64,000 nucleotides of DNA from Shewanella marinintestina (GCF_023283845.1 NZ_JAKILC010000004.1:248001-312000), one strand, 5' to 3'; counted from the stretch's first letter, positions 1-9,092 are shown. The notes: generated by a model not told the origin, from the sequence alone. Program-made: numbers and translations.

Positions 1-120
1 GTGTTCAGTTTCAATCGCAATTCAACACATGCTGTTGCTGGGTTATCTCGATAGGCAGACAATTACCTCGAATTGAGTATTTAAGACAGCGTAATGACTG
101 TCGAATATAACGTGATAGCT

Positions 121-143
121 TTTGCGCTGCTGCAGGCAGCAAT
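121..143 (+). promoter_or_regulatory. 5' leader hairpin upstream of fccA
   Basis: A GC-rich inverted repeat, with GCTGC and GCAGC arms around a TGCAG loop, sits just upstream of the fccA ribosome binding site (GAGGA at about 151). It could affect leader stability or translation. No FNR or CRP palindrome could be read with confidence in the preceding 120 bases, although the family is usually induced anaerobically. Confidence 0.35.
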
Positions 144-161
144 ACAAGGCGAGGAAATGAG

Positions 162-1952
162 ATGAAAAACTTTAAAAAAGCAGTGTGCATCGCAACACTT
201 CTAGGTTCAGCAGGCTTTATGTCTAACGCGATGGCTGCTGACAATCTAGCTGAATTCCATGGTGAAAACCAAGAGTGTGATAGCTGCCACATGCCAGATG
301 GCGAGCTTTCAAACGACAGCTTAACTTACGAAAACGAACAGTGTGTAGCTTGTCACGGCACACTAGCTGAAGTTGCTGAAGAAACTAAACATGAGCACTA
401 CAACGCTCACGAATCTCATTTCCCTGGCGATGTGTCTTGTACGTCTTGTCACAGCGCTCACGAAAAATCGATGGTTTACTGTGATTCTTGCCACAGCTTC
501 GACTTTGACATGCCTTACACTAAGAAGTGGGAACGTCATGAGCCAAGCATCGATGAACTATTAAAAGACCAGTCAGACCGTCAAGCAGCGCTAGCTGAAG
601 CACCACGTGACACTGTTGATGTTGTCGTTGTTGGTTCTGGTGGCGCAGGTTTCTCTGCTGCAGTATCTGCACATGATCACGGCGCTAAAGTGATTCTAAT
701 TGAAAAAGAGCCAGTGATTGGTGGTAACGCTAAACTTGCTGCCGGTGGTATGAACGCAGCTTGGACTGATCAGCAAAAAGCTAAAGGTATCAAAGATAGT
801 GTTGAGTCTATGTACAAAGACACTATGAAAGGTGGTCGTGACCTAAACGAGCCAGAGCTAGTAGAAGTATTGACTTCACACTCTAAAGGTTCAGTTGATT
901 GGTTAACTGGCATGGGTGCAGACCTTAATGACGTAGGTCGTATGGGTGGTGCTTCTGCTAACCGTTCACACCGTCCAACAGGTGGTGCTGGTGTTGGTGC
1001 TCACGTAATCCAAGTGCTTTACGATAACGCGGTTAAGCGTGACGTTGATATGCGCATGAACACGCGTGGTATTGAAATCCTTAAAGACGACAAAGGCAAT
1101 GTTAAAGGCCTACTTGTTAAAGGCATGTACAAAGGTTACTACTGGATTAAAGCTGACGCCGTTATCCTAGCAACAGGTGGTTTTGCTAAGAACAACGAGC
1201 GCGTATCAAAGCTTGATCCTAAGCTAAAAGGCTTTATCTCTACTAACCAACCTGGTGCGACTGGTGACGGTATCGACGTTGCAAGCAATGCCGGCGCGGC
1301 GATGACAGATCTACAGTACATTCAGGCTCACCCAACATTATCTGTTAAAGGTGGTGTGATGGTAACTGAAGCGGTTCGTGGTAACGGTGCAATCTTGGTT
1401 AACCGTGAAGGTAAGCGTTTCGTAAACGAAATCACGACACGTGACAAAGCTTCTGCAGCTATCTTGAACCAAACTGGCAAGTCTGCGTTCCTAATCTTTG
1501 ATGACTCTGTACGTAAGTCACTAAGTAAGATTGATAAGTATATCGGTCTAGGTGTTGTTCCAAGTGCTGACTCGCTAGTTAAACTAGGAGACATGACTGG
1601 TATTGATGGTAAGAACTTAACTGAAGCTGTTGCGCGCTACAACAGCCTACTTAAGAGCGGTAAGGACACTGACTTTGGTCGTCCAAACCTACCTCGTGCC
1701 CTTAACGAAGGTAATTACTACGCAATCGAAGTGACTCCAGGTGTTCACCACACTATGGGCGGCGTGAAGATTGACTCTAAAGCTGAAATCATGGACGCGA
1801 AGAAGCAAGTTATCCCTGGCCTATACGGCGCTGGTGAAGTAACTGGTGGTGTTCACGGTGCTAACCGTCTAGGTGGTAACGCTATCTCTGATATCGTCAC
1901 CTTCGGTAGAATGGCTGGTGAAAACGCAGCGGCTTACTCTAAGAAGAACTAG
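162..1952 (+). CDS. fccA: Periplasmic tetraheme flavocytochrome c fumarate reductase
   Basis: Predicted soluble periplasmic fumarate reductase, which passes electrons from the quinone/CymA pool through four c-type hemes and FAD to fumarate. The 596-residue protein begins with a Sec signal peptide, probably cleaved near residue 25. Four CxxCH heme motifs follow at about residues 39-43, 61-65, 93-97 and 107-111. The FAD domain begins near residue 150 with the dinucleotide-binding motif [10 protein letters not shown] and ends with a [21 protein letters not shown] succinate dehydrogenase/fumarate reductase flavoprotein signature. Length and layout match the Shewanella enzyme. The start is supported by GAGGA about 7 bases upstream. 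It is monocistronic, with its own terminator. Confidence 0.96.
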   Translation: MKNFKKAVCIATLLGSAGFMSNAMAADNLAEFHGENQECDSCHMPDGELSNDSLTYENEQCVACHGTLAEVAEETKHEHYNAHESHFPGDVSCTSCHSAHEKSMVYCDSCHSFDFDMPYTKKWERHEPSIDELLKDQSDRQAALAEAPRDTVDVVVVGSGGAGFSAAVSAHDHGAKVILIEKEPVIGGNAKLAAGGMNAAWTDQQKAKGIKDSVESMYKDTMKGGRDLNEPELVEVLTSHSKGSVDWLTGMGADLNDVGRMGGASANRSHRPTGGAGVGAHVIQVLYDNAVKRDVDMRMNTRGIEILKDDKGNVKGLLVKGMYKGYYWIKADAVILATGGFAKNNERVSKLDPKLKGFISTNQPGATGDGIDVASNAGAAMTDLQYIQAHPTLSVKGGVMVTEAVRGNGAILVNREGKRFVNEITTRDKASAAILNQTGKSAFLIFDDSVRKSLSKIDKYIGLGVVPSADSLVKLGDMTGIDGKNLTEAVARYNSLLKSGKDTDFGRPNLPRALNEGNYYAIEVTPGVHHTMGGVKIDSKAEIMDAKKQVIPGLYGAGEVTGGVHGANRLGGNAISDIVTFGRMAGENAAAYSKKN

Positions 1953-2034
1953 TCGAAAAAGAACTAACTTTTCTAAATGTTAGTTTGATAAAGGTTAGCT
2001 TCAGAGTTTCTCTTAAAGTTAACCTTTAAATAGG

Positions 2035-2067
2035 AAGCCTTCATCTTACAGATGGAGGCTTTTTTTG
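2035..2067 (+). terminator. Rho-independent terminator of fccA
   Basis: A 12-bp stem (AAGCCTTCATCT with AGATGGAGGCTT, one G-T wobble) around a TAC loop is followed by seven T residues. It lies about 80 bases after the fccA stop. Confidence 0.9.
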
Positions 2068-2122
2068 TATTTGTAGCTTAAGAGGCAATTGCAGTGGTGC
2101 TGAACTGCGCATAGAAATAAAT

Positions 2123-2537
2123 GGGTCAGAGTAAACATATAAACACCTAGCTTAACGTCCCCGAATTAACTAACAGAAAACACCCATTCCCCATCGAAGT
2201 TGCCGAAATGCGTAAATGAAAATGCCGTGGAGTCATCATGGATGATGGCTCAGGCTCAGCGGGACATGGATGTCCCATCTGAGCCGTTAGGCGATTTTTA
2301 TTGAAGTATGAGGATCAACAACTTCGTCGGGGGCGGCAGGGGAGATGAAAGAGGGGATTGCTGTTGATCCCCTCTTTCCCGAGTGTGAGCTGGAAGCTCA
2401 CGACTTTGGTCAGGCGTAGCCTGATGCGTTACCAATGTGGCATAGCCACGATCTTTATCAAGCGAAGCTTGATTGTTTCAAGTAACAGTTAGACTTAACC
2501 TAACTGACCATCAAATTAGGTGGCTCAGTCGCCACCA
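2123..2537 (+). repeat. Mosaic hairpin repeat, copy 1
   Basis: Non-coding interspersed element sharing ordered blocks with 8103-8396 (inverted) and 10081-10440. The blocks are: an ACAGAAAACACC end and a CCCCATCGAAGTTGCCGA block; two short hairpins with a CATGGATG centre; the core CAACTTCGTCGGGGGCG; a long stem (AAAGAGGGGAT with ATCCCCTCTTT); the hairpin GTGAGCTGGAAGCTCAC at 2385-2401; then small hairpins TCAGGCGTAGCCTGA, GTGGCATAGCCAC and ATCAAGCGAAGCTTGAT. A further GGTGGC/GCCACC stem ends near 2536. No credible gene lies inside it. Confidence 0.88.
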
Positions 2538-3115
2538 TGACGACGAAAATCCTGATGTATCTCAAACAAACGAAAAATTAGTAAAAATATTTTTTGTTTT
2601 TAATATTGGTTTAACGCTTGTTATTTGTGTAAAAAAATTACCTGTTGGCTATGGGGATGCCTAAAAACAGTTGTTTTAACTTTAAGTTTAGTAACTTTTA
2701 TTCATTAGCTATATTGTTCAAAATATAGAACAATGTGACTACTGCTTTTTGTTTTTATTCGTTTGGTTCATTTTATCTGCCTGTATTTCATTGGAAACCC
2801 CCTCTAAAACCCTCTAGTTGCTGTTCTATTTGAAAGATAATGTGTGTGGTATTTGCGTTCTGTTATTTGTTCGAGGTTTTGTGTGATTTAAAGTGTGATT
2901 TTGCGCAACTTAAGGCGATTTTTTGTATTAAAAGTACAAATAGCTACTTGGCATCTTTGGTTGATTTATGGGCTTTAGGGGCACTAGTAATCCTATTCAT
3001 AGCTGCTGTAAGCTCTGGTTTCTTGATCTTAAATGATGGCTTCTAGCTTGGGGTTTTCACTGCTTAGAACTGTCAATAATACCAAAAATAATACTTATAC
3101 CTTATAAGGACGAGA
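2538..3115. other. Intergenic region upstream of the nucleoside transporter operon
   Basis: AT-rich DNA with no convincing gene. A 68-codon frame at 2840-3046 has hydrophobic content but no ribosome binding site or recognisable family. The stretch just before 3116 (ATAAGGACGAG) supplies the ribosome binding site of the binding-protein gene. No purine riboswitch core could be recognised. Confidence 0.5.
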
Positions 3116-4120
3116 ATGATGAAAATCCTGAGCGCTACTGCTGCTGCAGTCACTCTAGCAATGTGTTCGTTTGCGGCTACAGCTGCAGACTTTAAGCCTG
3201 CTGTTGCTTTTGATACAACGGGTAAGTTCGATAAATCTTTCAACCAAGCCGTTTACCAAAATGGTGTATTGAAGTTTAACGAAAGCTCAGATATTGAAGT
3301 GCGTGAATTCGTACCTTCAAATGACGCGCAGCGTGAGCAGGGTCTTGAGCGTCTAGCGCGCCGTGGCTTTAGCCCAATCGTTGTTGTTGGCTTTATGTAT
3401 GGCTCAGCACTTGAGAAAGTGGCTAAGAAATACCCTGAAACTGAATTCGTCATTATCGACTCAGTAGTTGATCTGCCAAATGTTAAATCACTCGTGTTCA
3501 AAGAACATGAAGGTTCATTCCTTGTAGGTGCACTTGCTGCGATGAAGTCTGAAACCAACAAGATTGGTTTTGTTGGCGGCATGGATATTCCGCTAATTCG
3601 TAAGTTTGCTTGTGGTTACGAGCAAGGTGCTAAGTTCATCAGTCAAGATGCTGAAATCTTCCAAAACATGACGGGTTCTACTATTGCTGCATGGAATGAC
3701 CCTGCTCGTGGTGCTGAACTTTCTAAGAGCCAGTTCACTAAAGGCGCTGACGTAGTATTCGCAGCTGCGGGTGGTACGGGTGTTGGTGTTTACCAAGCAG
3801 CTAAAGACGAAGGTAAGTACGCGATTGGTGTTGATTCAAACCAAAACTATATCCACCCAGGCGTGATGCTAACTTCTATGGTTAAGCTGGTTGGTGTTGC
3901 CACATTTGAAGTATTTAAAGATGCACAGAAAGGCGAGTTTGTAGCTGGTATTGATAGCCGTGGTCTAGAAGAAAATGGTGTTAACTGGGCACTTGATGAG
4001 CATAACCGCGCACTAGTGACTCCAGAGATGGAAGCAAAGCTTGCTGATATCACTAAGAAAATTATTGCAGGTGAAATTGTTGTTCATGACTACATGAAAG
4101 ACAACAGCTGTAAATACTAA
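3116..4120 (+). CDS. BMP-family ABC transporter substrate-binding protein (nucleoside type)
   Basis: Predicted periplasmic solute-binding protein of the basic membrane protein/PnrA family, whose studied members bind purine nucleosides. The 334-residue product has an N-terminal signal peptide ending in an Ala-rich ATAA region near residue 24; no strict lipobox is evident, so a free periplasmic protein is likely. The BMP fold is suggested by the DTTGKFDKSFNQ segment near the mature N terminus and by repeated GGT/GVDSNQ motifs. The three following genes encode the matching ATPase and permeases. Two adjacent ATG codons (3116 and 3119) could initiate; AAGGA lies just upstream. Substrate identity is inferred. 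Confidence 0.9.
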   Translation: MMKILSATAAAVTLAMCSFAATAADFKPAVAFDTTGKFDKSFNQAVYQNGVLKFNESSDIEVREFVPSNDAQREQGLERLARRGFSPIVVVGFMYGSALEKVAKKYPETEFVIIDSVVDLPNVKSLVFKEHEGSFLVGALAAMKSETNKIGFVGGMDIPLIRKFACGYEQGAKFISQDAEIFQNMTGSTIAAWNDPARGAELSKSQFTKGADVVFAAAGGTGVGVYQAAKDEGKYAIGVDSNQNYIHPGVMLTSMVKLVGVATFEVFKDAQKGEFVAGIDSRGLEENGVNWALDEHNRALVTPEMEAKLADITKKIIAGEIVVHDYMKDNSCKY

Positions 4121-4137
4121 GCGGTATTAACATAGAT

Positions 4138-4170
4138 AAAGCTCTCCAGTTTATGACTGGGGAGCTTTGT
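4138..4170 (+). terminator. Intra-operon terminator or attenuator hairpin
   Basis: A 12-bp stem (AAAGCTCTCCAG with CTGGGGAGCTTT, one G-T pair) lies between the binding-protein gene and the ATPase gene. The T-tract is weak (TTTGTTGT). A partial terminator here would favour binding-protein expression over the membrane components, a common arrangement in ABC operons. Confidence 0.65.
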
Positions 4171-4263
4171 TGTAAGTGGTAATTTTTAAGAGTTAATTTT
4201 CTATTAATTCAATATTTGATCAATGTTTAGTCATCAATGCCTGCTTAGGCATTTGAGATAATT

Positions 4264-5853
4264 ATGACCATGTCTACATACGCAAAAGAAAAATCCGATG
4301 AACGTCCCACAGCACTTGAGCTTCGTGGTATCGACAAAAGATTTGGCGCTGTTCACGCCAACAAAGATATCTGCTTAAAAATTCCTGCTGGCACCATTCA
4401 CGGTATTATCGGTGAGAACGGTGCAGGTAAATCCACCTTGATGAATATCATTTATGGTTTCTACACCGCTGATAAAGGTGAGATCCTAATTGATGGCGTT
4501 GAGCGCAAGCTAGCGAACTCTAAAGAGGCCATTAGTTATGGCATCGGCATGGTGCACCAGCATTTTATGTTGGTTGATAACTTCACCGTGCTTGAGAACG
4601 TTATTTTAGGTGCTGAAGAGGGCGGTTTACTTAAGCCGAGTCTTAGAAAAGCGCGTAAAGAGCTTGAGCGTTTAGCCAAAGAGTATCAACTTGATGTGCC
4701 ACTCGATAGCCTAATTGAAGAGCTTTCGGTTGGATTACAACAACGTGTTGAGATCTTAAAAGCGCTATATCGCGGCGCAAAAATACTGATTCTAGACGAG
4801 CCAACAGGTGTACTGACGCCACAAGAAACTGAACACCTATTCCATATTTTTGATGCCTTGCGAGCGCAAGGGGTCACTATTTTACTTATCACCCATAAGC
4901 TGAAAGAGATCCTCTCGGCGACTGACAATGTGTCAGTAATGCGCCAAGGTGAAATGGTTGCTCACAGAGAAACTGCTCACACCAATAAAGAAGAACTCGC
5001 TGAGTTGATGGTTGGCCGCAAGGTTCGCCTACAAGCTGAAAAAAGCGATGCTAATCCAACTGAAGTATTGCTTTCAACCCACAACCTTACCTATACCGAT
5101 TCAATGGGTGTTGATCGCCTTAAAGATGTGTCGATTGAAATTAAGGCTGGTGAAGTCGTAGGCGTTGCAGGTGTCTCTGGTAATGGTCAATCAGAGCTAT
5201 TAAGTGCACTCGCTGGGCTTATCACACCAACGCGTGGTTCAATTAAGATTGCCGATAAGGTGATTGATGCCAATAACCCAACTTGCGCCGATGGTATGCG
5301 TCAATTAAAGGTTGGTCACATACCAGAAGATAGATTGGTCATGGGCTTAATCAAGACTTTCAGTGCTGAAGAGTCTGCCATTCTTGGCCATCACAATCAG
5401 TCGCAGTACAACGGCCATTTATTTAATAAGCCAAAATTCATTACCTCTGAATGTAAGCGCTTAATGGATGAGTGGGACGTTAGACCGCGTGATCCTAAGC
5501 TGAAAAGCTCACTGTTTTCTGGCGGTAACCAACAGAAGCTGATTATTGCCCGTGAAGTAGATCAAGACCCAGATATTTTGCTGATTGGTCAGCCGACCCG
5601 TGGTGTTGATATCGGTGCGATTGAGTTTATTCATAAACGCATTATTGAGTTAAGAGAGCAGGGTAAAGGGATCTTACTGGTATCTGTTGAGCTAGATGAA
5701 GTGATGTCGCTTGCAGACCGAATAATCGTGATGTTCGACGGCCATATTGTGGGTGAGATTGATGCCAGCAAGGCTGATGAGAAAACCTTAGGAATGATGA
5801 TGGCAAATATTCTGCCTGATGAGCTAGCTGCGGATAACGGAGGTCAGTTATGA
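4264..5853 (+). CDS. ABC transporter ATP-binding protein, duplicated nucleotide-binding domains (nucleoside type)
   Basis: Energises the nucleoside-type importer encoded by its neighbours. The 529-residue protein is a tandem of two ABC domains, as in sugar and nucleoside importers of the RbsA/YufO class. The N-terminal domain has a canonical Walker A (GENGAGKST, about residue 53), a signature-like LSVGLQQR and Walker B (ILILDEPT). The C-terminal domain has a degenerate P-loop (GVSGNGQSE), signature FSGGNQQK and LLIGQPTRGVD in place of DEPT, so the second site is probably catalytically weak. Start codons at 4264 and 4270 are both possible. The stop overlaps the next start as ATGA. Confidence 0.93.
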   Translation: MTMSTYAKEKSDERPTALELRGIDKRFGAVHANKDICLKIPAGTIHGIIGENGAGKSTLMNIIYGFYTADKGEILIDGVERKLANSKEAISYGIGMVHQHFMLVDNFTVLENVILGAEEGGLLKPSLRKARKELERLAKEYQLDVPLDSLIEELSVGLQQRVEILKALYRGAKILILDEPTGVLTPQETEHLFHIFDALRAQGVTILLITHKLKEILSATDNVSVMRQGEMVAHRETAHTNKEELAELMVGRKVRLQAEKSDANPTEVLLSTHNLTYTDSMGVDRLKDVSIEIKAGEVVGVAGVSGNGQSELLSALAGLITPTRGSIKIADKVIDANNPTCADGMRQLKVGHIPEDRLVMGLIKTFSAEESAILGHHNQSQYNGHLFNKPKFITSECKRLMDEWDVRPRDPKLKSSLFSGGNQQKLIIAREVDQDPDILLIGQPTRGVDIGAIEFIHKRIIELREQGKGILLVSVELDEVMSLADRIIVMFDGHIVGEIDASKADEKTLGMMMANILPDELAADNGGQL

Positions 5854-6980
5854 ACGACTCTAAAATCCCATCTTGGGTAAACATTTTTGTTTTGCCTCTG
5901 ATTAATATCATGTTTGCGTTTGCGTTTGCTGCGGGTATTTTTATTGCGGTTGATGTAAACCCGATAGAAGCAGCTGGGGTGATGGTACGAGGCGCACTTG
6001 GTTATCAAGAGGGCATTGGTTACACACTTTATTACGCGACTAACTTTATCTTTACCGGTTTGGCTGTAGCAATGGCATTCTCTGCCGGCCTATTTAACAT
6101 TGGTGGTGAAGGCCAAGCCTATATGGGCGGCTTAGGTGTCGGACTGGCGTGTTTAGCGCTTGATAGTACCTTGCCTTTCTGGGCGTTGCTGCCGATTACT
6201 ATGCTTGCCAGTATGTTGTTTGGTGCGCTGTTTGCGCTGATCCCGGCATACTTACAGGCGTACCGTGGTAGCCATATCGTTATCACCACCATCATGTTTA
6301 ACTTTATTGCTTCAGCGTTAATGGTTTACCTACTGGTAAACGTACTTAAACTTGAAGGACAAATGGCGCCAGTATCACGCGTATTTGATGAAAACGCGGG
6401 TTTACCTATGTTCCATGAGATCGCAGCATGGTTTGGTTTCTCGTTCTCACAATCTCCAATGAACCTAAGTTTCTTTATTGCGCTTATCTGCTGTGTACTT
6501 GTATGGGCACTGTTGTGGCGCACTCGCTGGGGTTATGCCATTCGTGCAATGGGCGCAAGCCCAAGTGCAGCCGAATACGGCGGCATTAGCTACAAGAAGC
6601 TGATCATTGTAGTGATGCTTATCTCTGGTGCGCTATCAGGCATGATGGGCTTGAACGAAGTACAAGGGTACAGCCAGCAGCTTAAACTCGACTTCGTTGC
6701 CGGTTATGGCTTCACTGGTATTGCGGTGTGTTTGATTGGCCGTAGTCATCCGATAGGGATTATTTTGGCGAGTATTTTATTTGGCGTGTTGTATCAAGGC
6801 GGCGCAGAGTTGTCATTTGATTACCCGAATATCGACCGTGAAATGATCCAAGTAGTGCAAGCATTAGTGGTACTGTTTAGCGGCGCATTAGCATTAATGC
6901 TAGTGAAACCGACTGAGAAGCTATTTGTGTTTCTTAATCAAAAGAAAGCAGCCATCGGCAGCGTTAAGGCGGAGGCATAA
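5850..6980 (+). CDS. ABC transporter permease, nucleoside type (first subunit)
   Basis: Integral membrane subunit of the importer, 376 residues, with about eight to ten hydrophobic segments typical of the BPD_transp_2 fold (RbsC/YufP-like). A conserved stretch around GLFNIGGEGQAYMGG near residue 85 and an EAA-like region (RAMGASPSAAEYGGIS) near residue 233 are characteristic. Translationally coupled to the ATPase by a 4-base ATGA overlap; the second permease starts 3 bases after its stop. Confidence 0.92.
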   Translation: MNDSKIPSWVNIFVLPLINIMFAFAFAAGIFIAVDVNPIEAAGVMVRGALGYQEGIGYTLYYATNFIFTGLAVAMAFSAGLFNIGGEGQAYMGGLGVGLACLALDSTLPFWALLPITMLASMLFGALFALIPAYLQAYRGSHIVITTIMFNFIASALMVYLLVNVLKLEGQMAPVSRVFDENAGLPMFHEIAAWFGFSFSQSPMNLSFFIALICCVLVWALLWRTRWGYAIRAMGASPSAAEYGGISYKKLIIVVMLISGALSGMMGLNEVQGYSQQLKLDFVAGYGFTGIAVCLIGRSHPIGIILASILFGVLYQGGAELSFDYPNIDREMIQVVQALVVLFSGALALMLVKPTEKLFVFLNQKKAAIGSVKAEA

Positions 6981-6983
6981 ATT

Positions 6984-7949
6984 ATGTTTGAGAATATCAT
7001 TCTAATCTTAGATGCAACGCTACGTGTATCGGCGCCGCTTATCTTAGCTGCACTGGCCGGACTTTTCTCTGAGCGCTCAGGTATCGTTAACATCGCCCTA
7101 GAGGGCAAGATGCTCTCTGCTGCCTTTGCCGCAGCGGCAACCGCAACAGTCACAGGCTCTGTGTGGCTTGGTCTGCTTGCGGGCATAGGTGTTTCGGTGA
7201 TGCTGTCGTTGGTACATGGTTTTGCGACTATTACCCACCGCGGCGATCAAATCGTATCTGGTGTAGCCATTAACATGCTAGCTGTAGGCTTAACCGTTAC
7301 CTTGGGTCGTTTCTGGTTCGGTTTAGGTGGGCAAACGCCAGCACTAACTGATGATTCACGCTTTACTGCTATCACCTTACCATTTGCAGACGCATTAGCC
7401 GATGTACCAGTTATTGGCATGGTTTATAGTCAGCTAATATCAGGGCACAACTTCTTAGTGTATCTGTCGCTGTTTGCTGTACCAGCCGTTTACTGGGTCG
7501 TTTATAAAACCCGTTTTGGTCTGCGATTACGTGCAGCCGGTGAAAACCCACATGCGGTAGATACCGCTGGTATTTCAGTTGCGTGGATCCGCTACCGAGC
7601 ATTGATTATTGCCGGTGTATTAGCGGGTATGGCAGGGGCTTACTTATCGACTGCACACAGTGCCGGCTTTGTACCGAACATGAGTGCAGGTAAAGGCTTT
7701 ATCGCGTTAGCGGCGTTGATTTTTGGTAAGTGGAAGCCAGTACCAGTATTGTTTGGCTGTTTACTGTTTGGTTTCTTAGACGCGATTGCAATTCGTCTGC
7801 AAGGTGTTGAGTTACCGTTAGTTGGCGAAATCCCAGTACAAGCGATTGAGGTATTACCTTATATCCTGACTGTCTTGTTACTAGCAGGCTTTATTGGCCG
7901 CGCAGTAGGACCAAAGGCGATTGGTAAACCTTACGTAAAATCACGCTAG
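6984..7949 (+). CDS. ABC transporter permease, nucleoside type (second subunit)
   Basis: Second membrane subunit, 321 residues, highly hydrophobic, YufQ-like. Conserved signs are SERSGIVNIALEGKM near residue 30 (the counterpart of the GEGQ region in the first permease) and RAAGENPHAVDTAGIS near residue 185, an EAA-like loop that contacts the ATPase. It closes the operon; a strong terminator follows at 8029. The four genes together form a complete importer; nucleoside uptake is inferred from family membership. Confidence 0.92.
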   Translation: MFENIILILDATLRVSAPLILAALAGLFSERSGIVNIALEGKMLSAAFAAAATATVTGSVWLGLLAGIGVSVMLSLVHGFATITHRGDQIVSGVAINMLAVGLTVTLGRFWFGLGGQTPALTDDSRFTAITLPFADALADVPVIGMVYSQLISGHNFLVYLSLFAVPAVYWVVYKTRFGLRLRAAGENPHAVDTAGISVAWIRYRALIIAGVLAGMAGAYLSTAHSAGFVPNMSAGKGFIALAALIFGKWKPVPVLFGCLLFGFLDAIAIRLQGVELPLVGEIPVQAIEVLPYILTVLLLAGFIGRAVGPKAIGKPYVKSR

Positions 7950-8028
7950 GTTTCGCTAGCGATAGCGTGGTTTATCGTTGTTGAAGTCTCGTTAATTTTC
8001 GCTAATAACGAACTTTTCGATTGAGATT

Positions 8029-8085
8029 AAAGAGTTTACTTGAGCTGATATATTGCATATTTGGCTCAGTAAACTCTTTTTGTTT
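8029..8085 (+). terminator. Rho-independent terminator of the nucleoside transporter operon
   Basis: A long stem (AAAGAGTTTACTTGAGC with GGCTCAGTAAACTCTTT) closed by an 18-base AT-rich loop is followed by TTTTTGTTTT. It ends the four-gene ABC operon. Confidence 0.9.
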
Positions 8086-8102
8086 TCTAACCGAAAACAG
8101 GG

Positions 8103-8396
8103 GGTTATCAGGCTGCGCCTGAGCTTAATGCAATCAAACTTCGTTTGATAAAGGTCGTGAGCTTCCAGCTCACACTCGGGCAAGAGTGGGACAACAGCTT
8201 CCCCCTCTTGCATCTCCCCAGCCGCCCCGACGAAGTTGTCTCCCTCGTACTTATGGATAAATCGCTAACGCTTCCGATGGGGCATCCTGCCCCGCGAAAG
8301 CTACGCCGACATCCATGTCGGCATCACGCGATTTATTCCAACGTACTTCGGCAACTCCGATGGGGATTTGGTGTTTTCTGTGAGTGTTGTGGCTCA
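8103..8396 (-). repeat. Mosaic hairpin repeat, copy 2 (inverted)
   Basis: The reverse complement carries the same ordered blocks as copies 1 and 3: ACAGAAAACACC, CCCCATCGGAGTTGCCGA, the GCCGACATGGATGTCGGC hairpin, the GGGGCAGGATGCCCC hairpin, CAACTTCGTCGGGGCGGC, a CAAGAG/CTCTTG stem, GTGAGCTGGAAGCTCAC (8157-8173), ATCAAACGAAGTTTGAT and TCAGGCGCAGCCTGA. Open frames across it read through hairpins and are artefacts. It marks the left edge of the small accessory island. Confidence 0.88.
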
Positions 8397-8571
8397 TTAA
8401 TCACTAGATAGAAGGTAAGCAAACTGGGTGACGCACTTTAACCAAAGATGTATTGGATACAATTATTGAGGATGACGTTTAATGTATTGTTATTGTTTGA
8501 TTTTCATTGAATAATGGTCTGTGCGCTTTTTCAGCAAGCATCGGCGAAATGCGCGAGCGTCATATTAAAAT

Positions 8572-9054
8572 GTTAGGCAAATCTAGGAAACAACTACGAT
8601 GAAGATGATTTCATATTGGAAAAACATCGAAGAAATACACGAAGATGATGGTTTGGTTTTGATTGTAGGGTGGTACGATCATAAGCATGAGTACAATGGT
8701 GGACAGAAAAGTTTAGGCGTCCATTGGGGAACATATCCTCAATCAAGAGGTATTTTGAGTCCTTGTGTTATTCCCAAAGAGACAAGCGATGCAATGTTAT
8801 CTGGCTTATTGCATAAAGCTGTTACCGAGAATAACAAAGGTCTAATTCAAAATATTACTAAAGCTATTGAGTTTCTAAATAGTTAGTATTAGTTGGCTGG
8901 TAGTGTCTAAGTTCAGATAAACGTTGAATGAATTTGCCTAACAAACGCTTTAAAACGGATTCGCAACGCGTGGCATTTTCATCATGCGTTGATTTTCGTG
9001 ATTTAGGTGGTGTGCGGAAACACTGTATTGCGTTGCTCACCACTTAAGCGGGCG
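8572..9054 (+). mobile_element. Lone integron-type gene cassette
   Basis: The unit begins at a GTTAGGC core (8572-8578) and ends inside an attC site that opens with GCCTAAC (8936-8942), the exact complement of the starting core. That match is what a circularised cassette with its own attC requires. It carries one small gene in the same orientation as the attC, as usual. No integrase gene is present in the window and no second attC was found, so this looks like an isolated cassette at a secondary site or the remnant of an array. Confidence 0.82.
8599..8886 (+). CDS. Hypothetical 95-residue cassette-encoded protein
   Basis: Not recognised as a member of any family. It is a soluble, mildly acidic 95-residue protein with no signal peptide or membrane segment. 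Aromatic and Gly-rich stretches (LIVGWYDHKHEYNGGQ, VHWGTYPQSRG) in the first half precede a helical C-terminal third. AGGA lies about 10 bases before the ATG; a second ATG two codons later is possible. It fills the body of the integron-type cassette, with its stop about 50 bases before attC. Small proteins of unknown role are typical cargo of Vibrio/Shewanella integrons. Any defence or toxin role would be speculation. Confidence 0.75.
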   Translation: MKMISYWKNIEEIHEDDGLVLIVGWYDHKHEYNGGQKSLGVHWGTYPQSRGILSPCVIPKETSDAMLSGLLHKAVTENNKGLIQNITKAIEFLNS

Positions 9055-9060
9055 TTATAA
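8936..9060 (+). other. attC recombination site, VCR-like
   Basis: A 125-base imperfect palindrome runs from GCCTAAC (8936) to GCGGGCGTTATAA (9060). The left end TAACAAACGC, the internal CAACGCGTGGC and the right end CTTAAGCGGGCGTTA correspond to conserved parts of Vibrio cholerae repeats, and the length matches that class. Recombination would occur at the G/TT of the right core (9054-9055). This identification is from memory of the VCR consensus, not from a search. Confidence 0.88.
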
Positions 9061-9086
9061 GCCAGTAGTTAACTCCACTGGCTTAA
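9057..9086 (-). terminator. Probable terminator hairpin of the TIR-protein gene
   Basis: On the minus strand an 8-bp stem (AAGCCAGT with ACTGGCTT) surrounds a 10-base loop just past the stop of the TIR gene. The stem is followed by TTATAA rather than a pure T-tract, and it abuts the attC right core, so its terminator role is moderately supported. Confidence 0.55.
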
Positions 9087-9092
9087 GGTTTG

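Noticed and set aside
2473-3046. Small frames at 2473-2664 and 2840-3046
   Set aside because: The first starts inside repeat copy 1. The second has no ribosome binding site or recognisable family and is rich in Cys/Phe, as expected from AT-rich non-coding DNA.
2700-3115. Purine riboswitch before the nucleoside transporter
   Set aside because: The conserved purine aptamer core could not be found; only ordinary leader sequence is visible.
7992-8411. Overlapping frames at 7992-8213 (minus) and 8145-8411 (plus)
   Set aside because: Both read through the hairpins of repeat copy 2 and its flanks; the same blocks occur in other frames in copies 1 and 3, so they are not genes.
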